A program made the translations under genes and the position numbers. Positions 24,226 through 33,619 of a stretch of DNA of 42,179 bases are shown one piece after another. Each line of letters begins with the position of its first letter. Within the stretch, counting starts at the first letter, position 1. Source of the DNA: an uncultured bacterium (GTDB lineage: Bacteria > Bacillota > Clostridia > Lachnospirales > Lachnospiraceae). The notes under the pieces are model-generated. The model saw nothing but the letters and a program-made list of their open reading frames with translations. It was not told the DNA's origin and did not search any database. Where the stretch lies: assembly GCA_947175015.1 (NCBI GenBank), contig CAMWLE010000024.1, positions 1-42,179 on the forward strand, in the 5' to 3' direction.

Positions 24226-24342
24226 TTCATCCATGAAGATTTCCTCTCTTAGTCCATTACCGCTCGCGGCCATGTCAATTGATTTACCTCATTTTATCAC
24301 AACTACCCATATAATTCCACTAGATATTGTTGAAACTTCCTT
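24226..24342 (-). repeat. Conserved leader region shared by two GNAT genes (copy A)
   Basis: The segment matches 27456-27584 over most of its length. The two best-conserved blocks are the first 40 bp (TTCATCCATGAA(G/A)ATTTCCT...) and the block around CATTTTA(T/G)CACAACT. On the minus strand both contain a TAAAAT that could be a -10 hexamer. Confidence 0.65.
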
Positions 24343-24468
24343 TGACCTGTCTCGCCGGCTGCCATTTATCTCACAACTGATTGCTTTGTACAGTCCGGGC
24401 AGGACACTGCGCTGTAAAGAAATGACATGTGTTCCATTGCGAAAGACCAGGTTCCGCTTAAAACAGGA

Positions 24469-24535
24469 TATATGACTACAATTTCCTAAAAATATCATTG
24501 ACAATATGGATTTATTATGTTACTATATGACTACA
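24469..24535 (+). promoter_or_regulatory. Promoter (TTGACA-17-TACTAT) with flanking 12-bp direct repeats
   Basis: TTGACA at 24498-24503, spacer of 17, TACTAT at 24521-24526. The 12-mer TATATGACTACA occurs at 24469-24480 and again at 24524-24535, bracketing the promoter; the second copy forms ATGACT/AGTCAT dyad symmetry with the following bases. It should drive the solute-binding lipoprotein gene. Confidence 0.65.
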
Positions 24536-24691
24536 GTCATTTCTTGTAAGGAACAAAAGGTCTGCAAATGATTTCAAAAGTAATAAACTGTGGTGGTTCT
24601 GCACATAACTATAACTTTCAATATTGGGCAGCCACACAGGAAAAGTGGGGAATTAAAAATGAGAGACCCACAGCGGCTTATAGTAACACCA

Positions 24692-24727
24692 AAGGGGTAA
24701 ATGCTTTCCACAAAGGCTTTACCCCTT
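24692..24727 (+). promoter_or_regulatory. Leader hairpin upstream of the solute-binding protein gene
   Basis: AAGGGGTAAA (24692-24701) pairs perfectly with TTTACCCCTT (24718-24727), and the inner part GCTTT/AAAGG extends it. It sits in the leader 35 bp before the ATG at 24763, so it could affect translation or be an attenuator; there is no T-tract. Confidence 0.5.
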
Positions 24728-24762
24728 ATTCATATACCTGTATGGAAAAGGAGTTAAATTTT

Positions 24763-26790
24763 ATGAAAAAAATATATCTCTTACTATCGCTGCTTCTGCT
24801 GTGCTGTCTGTCTGGTGGCTGCGGCAGGGAGGAATTATCAACCGGATATTACGAAATTCTGTCAGAAAGACAGGACTTCTATGATGTGTCCGCTGACACC
24901 GCAGGTATGTACAGCAATTTCCTTGGAATGCAGTTCTATCAGGATGAAGCGGCACAGCTATGGGCGATAGCAGATCCCCTTGACCGCGAGAAGGCCGATA
25001 TCTACCTGTACAGAACGGGCGGCGATCGGGAACGCATCATGAAGGGACTGAGAGGCGATTTTCTCTCTTCCACATACAGAGGCTTCCTGGACAGGGACGG
25101 GAACCTCTACTGTTTCAGGCGCCTGGACCAGAAGTTTGTGGTTATCAAGACAAATTCTGAGGGGAAACAGCTCTACTGGCATGAGGAAGATAAAGATATT
25201 ATACTGGACGACATATGCCAACTGGCGGACGGCAGAATCTTCTTAGCCTACCAAAGCGCAGGTTCCGGCATAGTAACACCCGCGGAACTGGACGCAGACA
25301 CCGGCAGTATATCAGAGGCTGCTACATTTAAGTACGACGCCAGCCTGCATATGGGCATGGGCGACAGTGGCCTGCTGTGCCTGAACAGCGAGAATATTTA
25401 CCGGATTGATGTGGACAGTGGGACGCGGGAAAGCATATGGACCTTTTGCGGGACTTCCTATGTATTTCCGGAACTTTCATCTTCCGGAACCTTAAAGCTG
25501 TGGGATTTCAGCATGGGTGAGGACGGATGCCCCAAACTCCTCTGGGGGGGAAGGCGTGGAAAAGAGAGCTTTGTAGAAACGCTGCAGAAGGTGGAAGCGG
25601 GTGCGGACAGAGAGCTCATTGTCGTGAGGGGACTGTATTTTAGCACATGGCTCCTGAATATGACCAGCCTTTTCAACCAGACGAACAGCGATTACTATGT
25701 GGCGCTGGAGACATGCGGCAGCGAGGGGGACATGGACGGTTATACAATGCAGGCCAGCATTGAGGTGGCGGCAGGCAAAGGCCCCGACATCTTCGTCGGA
25801 AACCTTCTTGGGGAATACGCCTATGGCATAGCCCAAAAGGGAGGGTTTGCAGACCTGGCCCCCTACCTGGAAAGTTCCGGTATCGATGAAAACAACTATT
25901 TTCCCTCCACCTTCGGGCGGTGGCGGCAGGGTACTGAGATATACAGTATATTGCCAACGATTTCCCCCAGCAGCTATTACATGGATGGGGATGTGCTTGG
26001 CGGAAATTTGGAACCGGACATAGAGACACTGGTGGACGCTCTGCTGTCTCTGCAAGAAGAGGCGGTATACATGGAAGGCATGGATTCCCTGGGCGTTCTT
26101 GAGATGCTCTTGCAAGGTTCGGAGGATATCTGGGACGCAGTAGAATGGAATTCTGGCACTTGTGACTTTGGCAGCAGCCTGTTTGCCCGAATACTGGAGA
26201 CGGCAAAAAGGTATGGAGACGATTCCATCCATAACTACCCAGGGCTTTTACGGCGAGAGTACTATAATTTATACTTGTATAAGGACAGAGCGGTCCGGGA
26301 AGAGGAAGGGCTGGCAGAGGTCGGAATACTGTTCGATGACGGATGCTATCCACAGATATACCCATACCATGCCGAGCCCCTGTCAGTCAACGCCAATTCC
26401 ACCTAGAAGGACGGCGCATGGGAATTCATCTCTTTCCTACTTGGGTATGAGGCACAGACAGCCGGAAACATGCTGGGAAATTATCCGGCAAATAAGAGCG
26501 CATTTGATGCAATGATAGCAAAGGAACAGGCAGAAGGCTTGGGTGCGCCAACAGGAGTAAGCAATCCAGAATATTTTGAACGGGATGGGTACCACTATCT
26601 TACGGCGGGACGGGCCGAAGCCCTGAAAGAGGTGCTGGAGAATACAAGGTTCCTCCCCACGAAGACAGCCCCCATTCTGGACATTATCTACGATGAAGCC
26701 CAGGCGTACTTTGCCGGACTGAAGAACATAGAGGAAGTCACAGCACTCATTGAAAACCGTGTGCAGCTTTACCTGGACGAAAACCGCTGA
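24763..26790 (+). pseudogene. Extracellular solute-binding lipoprotein interrupted by one amber codon
   Basis: The frame encodes a 675-residue lipoprotein: signal MKKIYLLLSLLLLCCLSGGC with Cys20, an N-terminal domain of about 300 residues without clear family, then an ABC-type sugar-binding fold (GLYFSTWLLNMTSLFNQTN, VAAGKGPDIFVG, GGFADLAPYLES, KDGAWEFISFLLGYE). Codon 548 (26404-26406) is TAG, inside the usual conserved ...KDGAWEF region, and the same frame continues to a normal C-terminus at 26790. AGGAG lies 8 nt before the ATG at 24763; a longer ORF from 24568 crosses the leader hairpin. No permease or ATPase gene is next to it. Base composition is richer in G+C than the flanks, suggesting acquisition. 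Confidence 0.8.
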
Positions 26791-26833
26791 AATAGAGAAA
26801 GTGATATGGTCCGCTGCTTGCGGTTGGGATGCT

Positions 26834-26880
26834 GAGTTGATTTCCGGGATTTACATTGTAATAATACCGGAAATCAACTC
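26834..26880 (+). terminator. Long hairpin after the solute-binding protein gene
   Basis: GAGTTGATTTCCGG (26834-26847) pairs perfectly over 14 bp with CCGGAAATCAACTC (26867-26880). It is 43 bp after the stop. No strong T-tract follows in either direction, so it may stabilise the 3' end. Confidence 0.55.
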
Positions 26881-26975
26881 TCCATCACTTTACGACTTGC
26901 GACACACCCCTGTAAATCCTGCTATCTCTTCTCCCTTAATGTCCCTGCTCCTATGGCTTTTCTTATGAGTTTCCC

Positions 26976-27464
26976 CTATAATTTTTTCCTCATATATCCA
27001 CACGTAAAAGGGAAAAAATCATATTTCTTTGTTCCGATATGCTCCGCACCATTTGCTTCATACCACTCCCGCAGCCTTACATTTTCTTCTACAATTCCAA
27101 TATTTATGGCGGAACATCCCATCTTTTGGGCTTCCGAAAACGCATGCCGCAAAAGCTTTTTCCCGATATCATTATGCCGCCACTCCGGAATTACACATAA
27201 ATTATTCAGTTCACATTCCTTATCGCTCTGCTTTAACAACGAATAATATCCAACAATCCTCTCATCCTGACAATATACGAACATAGGCCTTTTCTCTTGT
27301 TCCAAATGCCACATCAAACGTTCTTCCGTCGTTGCAAAAGCTGTAAAACGCGGCGCATTTTCCTCTGTAAAACCAAATTCCTCCGCTACTGTCATAAAAC
27401 TTCTCCTGATGATGTCCACACAATCTTTTATCTCCGTTTTTTTCACCTGCCGAATTTCATCCAT
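26976..27464 (-). CDS. GNAT-family N-acetyltransferase
   Basis: A 162-residue GNAT. Motif A reads CELNNLCVIPEWRHNDIGKKLL, where RHNDIGKK occupies the acetyl-CoA loop (RxxGxG/A, second G replaced by K), followed by GCSAINIGIVEENVRLREWYEANG, the typical NxxAxxFYxxxGF-like end. GGAGG in the leader precedes the ATG by about 8 nt. It is convergent with the solute-binding protein gene. The leader is homologous to that of the GNAT-tatD operon. Substrate unknown. Confidence 0.85.
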   Translation of the reverse strand: MDEIRQVKKTEIKDCVDIIRRSFMTVAEEFGFTEENAPRFTAFATTEERLMWHLEQEKRPMFVYCQDERIVGYYSLLKQSDKECELNNLCVIPEWRHNDIGKKLLRHAFSEAQKMGCSAINIGIVEENVRLREWYEANGAEHIGTKKYDFFPFTCGYMRKKL

Positions 27465-27584
27465 GAAAATTTCCTCCCTTATTCCATTGCTGCTCTAAGC
27501 TGTTTCGACCCTCTTTCATTCACTTCCTCCACATTTTAGCACAACTGCCCCTATACTTCCACCAAATATTGCCGAGGCTTCCTT
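27456..27584 (-). repeat. Conserved leader region shared by two GNAT genes (copy B)
   Basis: Homologous to 24226-24342; see copy A. Here the copy includes the functional ATGGATGAA start of the GNAT gene, whereas in copy A the same start is out of frame with the gene that follows. Confidence 0.65.
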
Positions 27585-27633
27585 GGGCCAGTCCTGCTAA
27601 CTACTGTTCATTCCGCGACCTTTTGAAATAAAT

Positions 27634-27703
27634 AACAGACAACATATGTTTCTATCATATACTTTATATAGAAGCATTCAATTATATTTCAATGTTGTCT
27701 GTT
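27634..27703. repeat. 70-bp element bounded by 12-bp perfect inverted repeats
   Basis: AACAGACAACAT (27634-27645) and ATGTTGTCTGTT (27692-27703) are exact reverse complements, and the AT-rich interior (TCTAT...ATAGA) has further dyad symmetry. It could be a folded RNA, an operator region for the ABC operon, or a tiny miniature element; no target duplication was found. The rest of 27465-27880 contains only the ABC promoter and a 15-codon ORF without a ribosome binding site at 27712. Confidence 0.6.
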
Positions 27704-27778
27704 GATCCGATGGCTGTAAAAACAAGGGAAAGTCTGCCCATTGAAATTTCCGGATAAAGTTACACTAACACATATCAG

Positions 27779-27807
27779 TTGCATAGTTAAGGAATAAATG
27801 GTAAAAT
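27779..27807 (+). promoter_or_regulatory. Sigma-A-type promoter for the ABC exporter pair
   Basis: TTGCAT (27779-27784), 17 nt, TAAAAT (27802-27807), about 75 bp upstream of the TTG start at 27882. Confidence 0.6.
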
Positions 27808-27881
27808 ATTGGCACAAAAATGCTTTAAACCAACTTTTGATTCCCGATATGCCAAAGAGCACCAAATGAAGGAGGTTCACT

Positions 27882-29687
27882 TTGAAAGCCAGCTATTTTA
27901 AAAATAATACCTATATTCTCCGGCTTCTGTGGCGTATGAAAAAAGGTCGGGTATTGGGAGAACTTCTGGACATCGGCCTTGGTTATGTCACCTGGATATT
28001 TTACGATATTATTTTTATCAAATATCTGGTGGAATCTATGGAGATCGGCAGAAGCTTCCAAAATATTATGCTCTTCCTTGTGGCGGTCAGTTTAGGATTT
28101 TCTCTGCCCAGACTTTTCAGCAAATGGTATCAGCATGTGTACAAACCAAAAGCGGATGCGGATATTTTTGAGCAGGTCAATTCCATGCTGTTCCAAAAAG
28201 CCACCCAGGTAGAACTGGAATGTTACGAAAACACAGAATTCTATAATCGTTTCACCCTTGCCATGAAGGACTGCGAGCAACGTTTCACCCAGATTTGCAG
28301 TAACCTGTGCACCATATTCACCAGCCTGATTGGAAGCATCTTTTCCCTGTATTACATGTTTTCCATAGACCCTTTTGTGATTGTGTTTGTTGCTGGTCCC
28401 ATTATCGGCAATTTTGTTTTCGGCAAAATGATGAACGAAACAAATTTCAACATGAAAAAGGAATCCATTCCCTATGTCAGGAAAACAGATTATGTGAACA
28501 GAACCGTATACCTGGTGGACTATGCCAAGGAACTGCGGATATCCAATGTATTTCTTGTGCTGCAGAAAATCTACATGGAAGGTTTCCGAGGGATATTAGA
28601 TACATTGAAACGCTATCGTGCCAAACGAGTATCCCTGAAATTCATTCGGGATATTTTTACTTTCGTGATTATATTTCAGGGGGTCATGATTTATTCCCTT
28701 TACAGGACATTAGTGACCGGGAGCATGACATTGAGCGGCTTTGCGGTGTTGTTCTCCGCCATGACCACAGCCGCCTGGATTGTCATTGATGCCTCCAAAG
28801 CCGTCATACAAAGCTATGAAGATAGTCTCTATATCGCCAACCTGAAAGAATTTCTGGAATACGAACCGGTGATAGATGAAAAGCAGGAAGGTACAACTCC
28901 TGCATTATACAGAGAAGGGCAGCCGCTATTGCAGTTCCGGGATGTATCCTTTATTTACAAAGGGCAATCACACCCCACCCTGAAGCATGTCTCCCTTTCT
29001 ATACACCGGGGAGAGAAAATCGCCATTGTAGGGCATAACGGCGCGGGTAAAACCACTTTTATCAAGCTGCTCATGCGCCTATATGATGTGTCTGATGGTC
29101 AGATTCTCTTAAGCGGCGACAATGTGAAAGACCTGCATCTGCAGGCATATCGAAGGCTTTATGGCACTGCCTTCCAGGATTATCAGGTATTCTCCCTGTC
29201 CATCGCAGAAAATGTATTAATGCGTCAGCCAGAAAGCGAAGCCGACTACCAAAAAGTAGAAGAAGTTCTTCGTAAAACCGGCATTTACGAGAAAGTGTGT
29301 ACACTCCCCCATGGCATGGACACCATATTGACCAGAGAATTCACCCAGGACGGCGCGGTGCTGTCCGGCGGAGAAATACAGAAAATAGCGGTAGCCAGGG
29401 CATTTGCCAAAGAGTATGAAATCGCCGTATTTGATGAACCTTCCAGTGCTCTTGACCCCATAGCGGAATACAGATTATATGAGAATATCCTGGAAATGTG
29501 CCGGGAGAAAACGGTCATCTTCATCTCCCACAGACTCTCCACCGCTGTATTGGCAGATACCATCTATTTGTTTGAAAACGGCGAAATAGCCGAATGCGGA
29601 AGCCATGACGAACTAATGTCCCTGAACGGAAAATACGCCGATATGTTCCACAAACAGGCACAGAATTACCAGCCGGATTTTGCCTGA
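27882..29687 (+). CDS. ABC exporter half-transporter (first of a pair)
   Basis: A 601-residue protein with a transmembrane domain (about residues 1-330) and a C-terminal ATPase. Walker A is GHNGAGKTT, Q-loop GTAFQDYQVFSL, signature LSGGEIQ, Walker B IAVFDEPSSALDP with the catalytic Glu, and switch SHRLST. The membrane domain differs from drug-exporter types and, like its neighbour, resembles the exporters often placed next to peptide natural-product genes, but no precursor peptide was found. Start is TTG with AAGGAGG upstream. It is the first gene of an operon with a second exporter (189-bp gap) and a histidine phosphatase. Both ATP sites look competent. Substrate unknown. Confidence 0.88.
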   Translation: MKASYFKNNTYILRLLWRMKKGRVLGELLDIGLGYVTWIFYDIIFIKYLVESMEIGRSFQNIMLFLVAVSLGFSLPRLFSKWYQHVYKPKADADIFEQVNSMLFQKATQVELECYENTEFYNRFTLAMKDCEQRFTQICSNLCTIFTSLIGSIFSLYYMFSIDPFVIVFVAGPIIGNFVFGKMMNETNFNMKKESIPYVRKTDYVNRTVYLVDYAKELRISNVFLVLQKIYMEGFRGILDTLKRYRAKRVSLKFIRDIFTFVIIFQGVMIYSLYRTLVTGSMTLSGFAVLFSAMTTAAWIVIDASKAVIQSYEDSLYIANLKEFLEYEPVIDEKQEGTTPALYREGQPLLQFRDVSFIYKGQSHPTLKHVSLSIHRGEKIAIVGHNGAGKTTFIKLLMRLYDVSDGQILLSGDNVKDLHLQAYRRLYGTAFQDYQVFSLSIAENVLMRQPESEADYQKVEEVLRKTGIYEKVCTLPHGMDTILTREFTQDGAVLSGGEIQKIAVARAFAKEYEIAVFDEPSSALDPIAEYRLYENILEMCREKTVIFISHRLSTAVLADTIYLFENGEIAECGSHDELMSLNGKYADMFHKQAQNYQPDFA

Positions 29688-29729
29688 TATATGCAGAATT
29701 TCATTTAAGACATACTGTATGACCTGAAC

Positions 29730-29817
29730 CACACAGAATTTTACTTGAAGCTTGCAGCGTTTTTCTAAAGCACCACACAGAACTTTACTTGAAGCTTGCA
29801 GCGTTTTTCTGAGGCAT
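29730..29817. repeat. 44-bp direct repeat x2 between the two ABC genes
   Basis: Units 29730-29773 and 29774-29817 both read CACACAGAA(T/C)TTTACTTG... and ACTTGAAGCTTGCAGCG. A more degenerate third copy seems to lie just upstream, from about 29692. They occupy about half of the intergenic gap. Confidence 0.85.
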
Positions 29818-29875
29818 CACCAAGGCAGCACAGAAAAAACTTGCAGATGCCTTTATACAGGCAGATTGGAGTTAC

Positions 29876-31738
29876 ATGGAAAAAGAGAAGCATATCACTC
29901 TGGCAAGAAGTTATGCCAACATATTATTCATGCTGAGAATTGTTATGAAAAAAATGCCGGGATTTTTTGTCATTTTTTGTCTGTATCATATTTATTGCTC
30001 CGTGGAAATATTTATTGAGTTTACGGTGACTATGAAGTATCTGCTGGATTTGATTGCAAGCGACGGTACTTTCGGAGAGGCGCTGCACTTTTTAATGTTC
30101 ATTCTGTCCCTTGTGATGTTCAAACTGGTATGGGCGGCCATCATGGAGAATTATCTCACGCCCGTGGCGAAAGAAAAGCTGAAAATGTATCTGCAGATGG
30201 AATTGTATGGAAAAGCGGCTTCCCTGGATTTGGAACGATATGACAATCCAAAATACTATAACGAATTTGTCTGGAGCATCCATGAGGCAGGCAGCAGAAT
30301 GGAACAGATTCTGTCAGATTTCGCCTCCCTGCTGGCGCACCTTACCAGAATTGCCACCAATGGTATCTTTTTTCTGACTTTTGACGCTTTCGGTATCGTA
30401 TTTGTCCTGCTGGGTCTTCTGATCAATATCGCTGCGAATTCTCGCATCGGCAGAATTCAGTTCGCCAAGGACGCAGAACTGAAACCTGTGGAGCGGAAAC
30501 GAAGCTACTTTAACAGAATCTTCTATCTGAGCGATTATGCCAAGGAATTGCGGTTAAATCCTCTGGCCGACAGATTAAAGGAAGAATTCCATGAAGCCAA
30601 CAGCCAGGTATACCCCATCGTAAACAAATATGGTTGGAAACAAATGCTGGTTGGATTTTTAGGCGATTTTATTCCCAACGACCTTTTGAGCAACATTGTA
30701 TATCTGGGGTATCTGGTTTACAAAACCGTAGTTTTAAAGGTTCTCAGTTACGGAAGCACTATGGCGTTGTTCAGCGCCTCTTCCTCCCTGGAACGTTCCC
30801 TGCGCAGTCTCTCACAACTGTTCCCTAAATTTGAGCAGCATGGCCTCTATGTGGAAAAGATACGAACCTTCCTCGCCTTTGAAAGCAATTTACAGACCGG
30901 CGAAGAAACACTTGCCGCCGAAGATTTCCGGGAATTAACTGTGGAAGGTGTTTCCTTTGCCTATGGGGACAATGACGATGTCCTGCATGATATCAACATG
31001 TCCGTAAAATCAGGCGAAAAAATTGCCATCGTAGGCTACAATGGCGCTGGGAAATCCACTTTGATCAAATTACTGCTGCATCTATATGATGTCAATAGCG
31101 GGGCAATCAAAGTAAACGGCCGGGATATTCGGAATTTTAACAAGGATAGTTACCGTGAACTGTTTGCTTCCGTTTTTCAGGATTATAAGATCTTCGCCGC
31201 CACAATTCAGGATAATGTACAGATGGGGACATCGCCGAACGCACAGCAGCCAGCTCATTCCTTCTCTGATATCCGCAAGAGCACTGGTGATGCAGCAACG
31301 GAAGAATCCGCCATCCGACACGCCCTGACGGAGAGCGGATTTAAAGAACGCCTGAGCACTCTGCCCAAAGGCATCCACACCCCGCTGACCAGAGAATTTG
31401 ACGAGGAAGGCATTAACCTCTCCGGCGGCGAAGCACAGAAAATAGCCATTGCCCGAACCTTTTACAAATACTGTCCTGTGATCATTTTAGATGAGCCCTC
31501 CAGTGCCTTAGACCCCATCAGCGAATATCACCTCAATGAAACTATGTTGAAAGCAGCGGAACATAAAGCGGTTATTTTCATCTCCCACAGACTTTCAAGT
31601 ACAGTGATGGCAGACAGAATTTATATGTTGGAAAACGGGCGGATCATCGAATGCGGAAGTCACAGCGCATTAATGGAACAGAACGGCAAATATGCGGAAA
31701 TGTTCCGTCTGCAGGCAGAAAAATATCAGCAAATGTAA
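29876..31738 (+). CDS. ABC exporter half-transporter (second of a pair)
   Basis: A 620-residue half-transporter with a six-helix membrane domain and C-terminal ATPase: Walker A GYNGAGKST, Q-loop ASVFQDYKIFAA, signature LSGGEAQ, Walker B VIILDEPSSALDP and switch SHRLSS. Between the Q-loop and the signature there is a low-complexity insertion of about 30 residues (after DNVQMGTSPN) missing from the first transporter. The ATG at 29876 has GGAG 4 nt upstream. The two half-transporters are about the same length and share the same motif style, so they likely form a heterodimer with two competent ATP sites. Substrate unknown. Confidence 0.88.
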   Translation: MEKEKHITLARSYANILFMLRIVMKKMPGFFVIFCLYHIYCSVEIFIEFTVTMKYLLDLIASDGTFGEALHFLMFILSLVMFKLVWAAIMENYLTPVAKEKLKMYLQMELYGKAASLDLERYDNPKYYNEFVWSIHEAGSRMEQILSDFASLLAHLTRIATNGIFFLTFDAFGIVFVLLGLLINIAANSRIGRIQFAKDAELKPVERKRSYFNRIFYLSDYAKELRLNPLADRLKEEFHEANSQVYPIVNKYGWKQMLVGFLGDFIPNDLLSNIVYLGYLVYKTVVLKVLSYGSTMALFSASSSLERSLRSLSQLFPKFEQHGLYVEKIRTFLAFESNLQTGEETLAAEDFRELTVEGVSFAYGDNDDVLHDINMSVKSGEKIAIVGYNGAGKSTLIKLLLHLYDVNSGAIKVNGRDIRNFNKDSYRELFASVFQDYKIFAATIQDNVQMGTSPNAQQPAHSFSDIRKSTGDAATEESAIRHALTESGFKERLSTLPKGIHTPLTREFDEEGINLSGGEAQKIAIARTFYKYCPVIILDEPSSALDPISEYHLNETMLKAAEHKAVIFISHRLSSTVMADRIYMLENGRIIECGSHSALMEQNGKYAEMFRLQAEKYQQM

Positions 31739-31750
31739 GTTAAGAAAGGA

Positions 31751-32392
31751 ATGAATACGAAAGTGGATATATATCTTTTCAGACATGGAGAAACAGATTG
31801 GAATAAAGAACGAAGATTACAGGGCCAAAGTGATATCCCGCTGAACGCCTTTGGCAGGGAACTTGCAATCAAAACGGCTGCCGCCCTGGAGACTATTCCC
31901 TTTGACAGGGCCTTTAGTTCACCCTTAGACCGGGCTGTGGAAACTGCCCGAATCCTCCTTGGCACCCGAAGTACTTCTCTGACAACGGACCACCGCCTGA
32001 TGGAGATTAATTTCGGCGATTGTGAGGGCCGCGGTTTTGACGAAGCCAAACAAGACCCTGCCCATCCCCTGCATAACTTTTTCTGCAGACCCCAATCCTA
32101 TATTCCGCCTGCGGGGGCAGAATCCTTCCCGACAGTCATGGCTCGCGCAAGCGCCTTCCTGCAGGAACAGATTCTCCCCCTGGAAGGAACCTGCAATACA
32201 CTATTGATCGTTGCCCACGGCGCATTTAACAGATGTATCCTGAATACCATCGCCCATGTGCCATTGGAACAATTCTGGCAAATAGATCTTCCGAACTGTG
32301 CCGCCTCCATACTTTCTCTGGAAAAGGGGCAGTTTACAATTGTAGAGAAAGCGAAGGTCTATTATGGGATACCTGTAAACGGCAGGCCATAA
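31751..32392 (+). CDS. Histidine phosphatase family protein
   Basis: A 213-residue phosphoglycerate-mutase-like phosphatase: LFRHGETDWNKERRLQGQSD (RHG with the phospho-accepting His and flanking Arg), the branch SSPLDRAVETARIL, the acid EINFGDCEGRGF, and the second catalytic His in LLIVAHGAFNRC. Relatives act on sugar phosphates, alpha-ribazole phosphate or phosphoserine; the substrate here is not evident. It starts 13 bp after the second ABC gene and is probably on the same transcript, although a functional link with the transporter is only inferred. Confidence 0.9.
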   Translation: MNTKVDIYLFRHGETDWNKERRLQGQSDIPLNAFGRELAIKTAAALETIPFDRAFSSPLDRAVETARILLGTRSTSLTTDHRLMEINFGDCEGRGFDEAKQDPAHPLHNFFCRPQSYIPPAGAESFPTVMARASAFLQEQILPLEGTCNTLLIVAHGAFNRCILNTIAHVPLEQFWQIDLPNCAASILSLEKGQFTIVEKAKVYYGIPVNGRP

Positions 32393-32596
32393 CCGTTCCA
32401 ACATATGCGTCCACTGCAGAAAGATTCCAGGATAGTACACAATAACTCAACGCATCTACATAATCATACCCTGCAACGCATGAAACGTTTCCGTTATCGC
32501 CATATTCAGAATCCGTTTCAGCGCAGCACAGCCCACCCCGCCTCCTGACTGCCGCGCTGAAAAATATGATAAGAAGTGATTTCACTAATCCCTCAA

Positions 32597-33619
32597 TCAA
32601 ACACGGAAATAAATTGCAATGATAATCCCTGCTGCCACACCAATGACACAGGCATGTTTTTTCCATGTCATACGCAGGTACCCGACAAACTCCCGAAGAA
32701 ACGCATTTAATGTAAAATACCATTTTGTTTTTGCACCGAAGCCCACACATCCTATGCCCTCTTGTTTTGCCAATATCAGTGCCCTGAACACATGATACGC
32801 AGTGGTGACAATTATAATCTCAGGTTTCGGTTTGTCCATCAATGCCCTGGAAAACCGCAGATTTTCCAGGGTCGATACAGACTTCTGTTCCATGATTATT
32901 TTTTCCGCCGCCACACCTTTGTCAAGCGCATAGGCCGCCATAGCCTGGCTTTCCGGTATATCCTCGCCGGGCCCCTGCCCTCCGGACAGGAGTAATACGG
33001 CATTTGGATTGGAATGCAGCAATTCTATGCCCCTTTCTATCCGAGCCGCCAGTAACGGCGTAACCCTGCTGCCAATGATACCGCAGCCCAATACAACAAT
33101 GTAATCTGCATTTCTAGCCTTTTTCAGGTGAATGAGATTGAGTATGGCGGAGAAAGAATACATAGCCATCAACGCCAACACGTACACCGACGACAAACTG
33201 ATAATCGCATAGAGCGTTGCGCCCAATGTATTCTTTCCCCGAATTCCAATCATTGGCCAGACAGCCAAATAGCAGCATAGTAAAACCGAGAACAACACTG
33301 ACAACAAATTTGACGCTTTCATGCCCTCATGTCTGATGACTTTTATCCCTTCCACAAAGAACACGATCACCAAAGCCGCCGGAAACATGACCATACAGAT
33401 AATTGTCAAAAAAAACAGGAAAACCAGTATATAAATCGCGCCCTCATGCGCTGCCAGCCAGTCCGACCATTCACTTAGAATGCAGAATAAGAATACTGCC
33501 AGGCATATCATCACCCAAAAAAATGAAATTCCACTCCATAATGACCTTGGCTCATATGCCATGATTCCCGCAAATATACAGAACATGATGAAAAACACAA
33601 AAAATGTAATTTGCCACAT
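32597..33619 (-). CDS. YdcF/SanA-family (DUF218) membrane protein
   Basis: A 340-residue protein with about five N-terminal membrane segments (residues 1-165) followed by a DUF218 domain: YIVVLGCGIIGSRVTPLLAARI, VLLLSGGQGPGEDIPESQAM, IIMEQKSVSTLENLRFS and IIIVTTAYHVFRALILAK, the usual order for the family. A last hydrophobic segment lies at the C-terminus. In other bacteria members affect envelope integrity and vancomycin tolerance. It is convergent with the histidine phosphatase gene across a 204-bp gap that holds only a 9-bp inverted repeat (TTTCAGCGC...GCGCTGAAA). Confidence 0.9.
   Translation of the reverse strand: MWQITFFVFFIMFCIFAGIMAYEPRSLWSGISFFWVMICLAVFLFCILSEWSDWLAAHEGAIYILVFLFFLTIICMVMFPAALVIVFFVEGIKVIRHEGMKASNLLSVLFSVLLCCYLAVWPMIGIRGKNTLGATLYAIISLSSVYVLALMAMYSFSAILNLIHLKKARNADYIVVLGCGIIGSRVTPLLAARIERGIELLHSNPNAVLLLSGGQGPGEDIPESQAMAAYALDKGVAAEKIIMEQKSVSTLENLRFSRALMDKPKPEIIIVTTAYHVFRALILAKQEGIGCVGFGAKTKWYFTLNAFLREFVGYLRMTWKKHACVIGVAAGIIIAIYFRV

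Noticed and set aside
24568..24762. 65-codon N-terminal extension of the solute-binding protein
   Set aside because: It spans the leader hairpin and precedes a standard lipoprotein signal peptide that has its own good ribosome binding site.
25492..26365. Long minus-strand ORFs opposite the solute-binding protein gene (up to 246 codons)
   Set aside because: They are shadows of the G+C-rich coding strand; there are no ribosome binding sites or recognisable motifs.
27712..27759. 15-codon ORF upstream of the ABC exporter pair as a candidate exported peptide
   Set aside because: There is no ribosome binding site, it lies upstream of the identified promoter, and it has no leader-core features.
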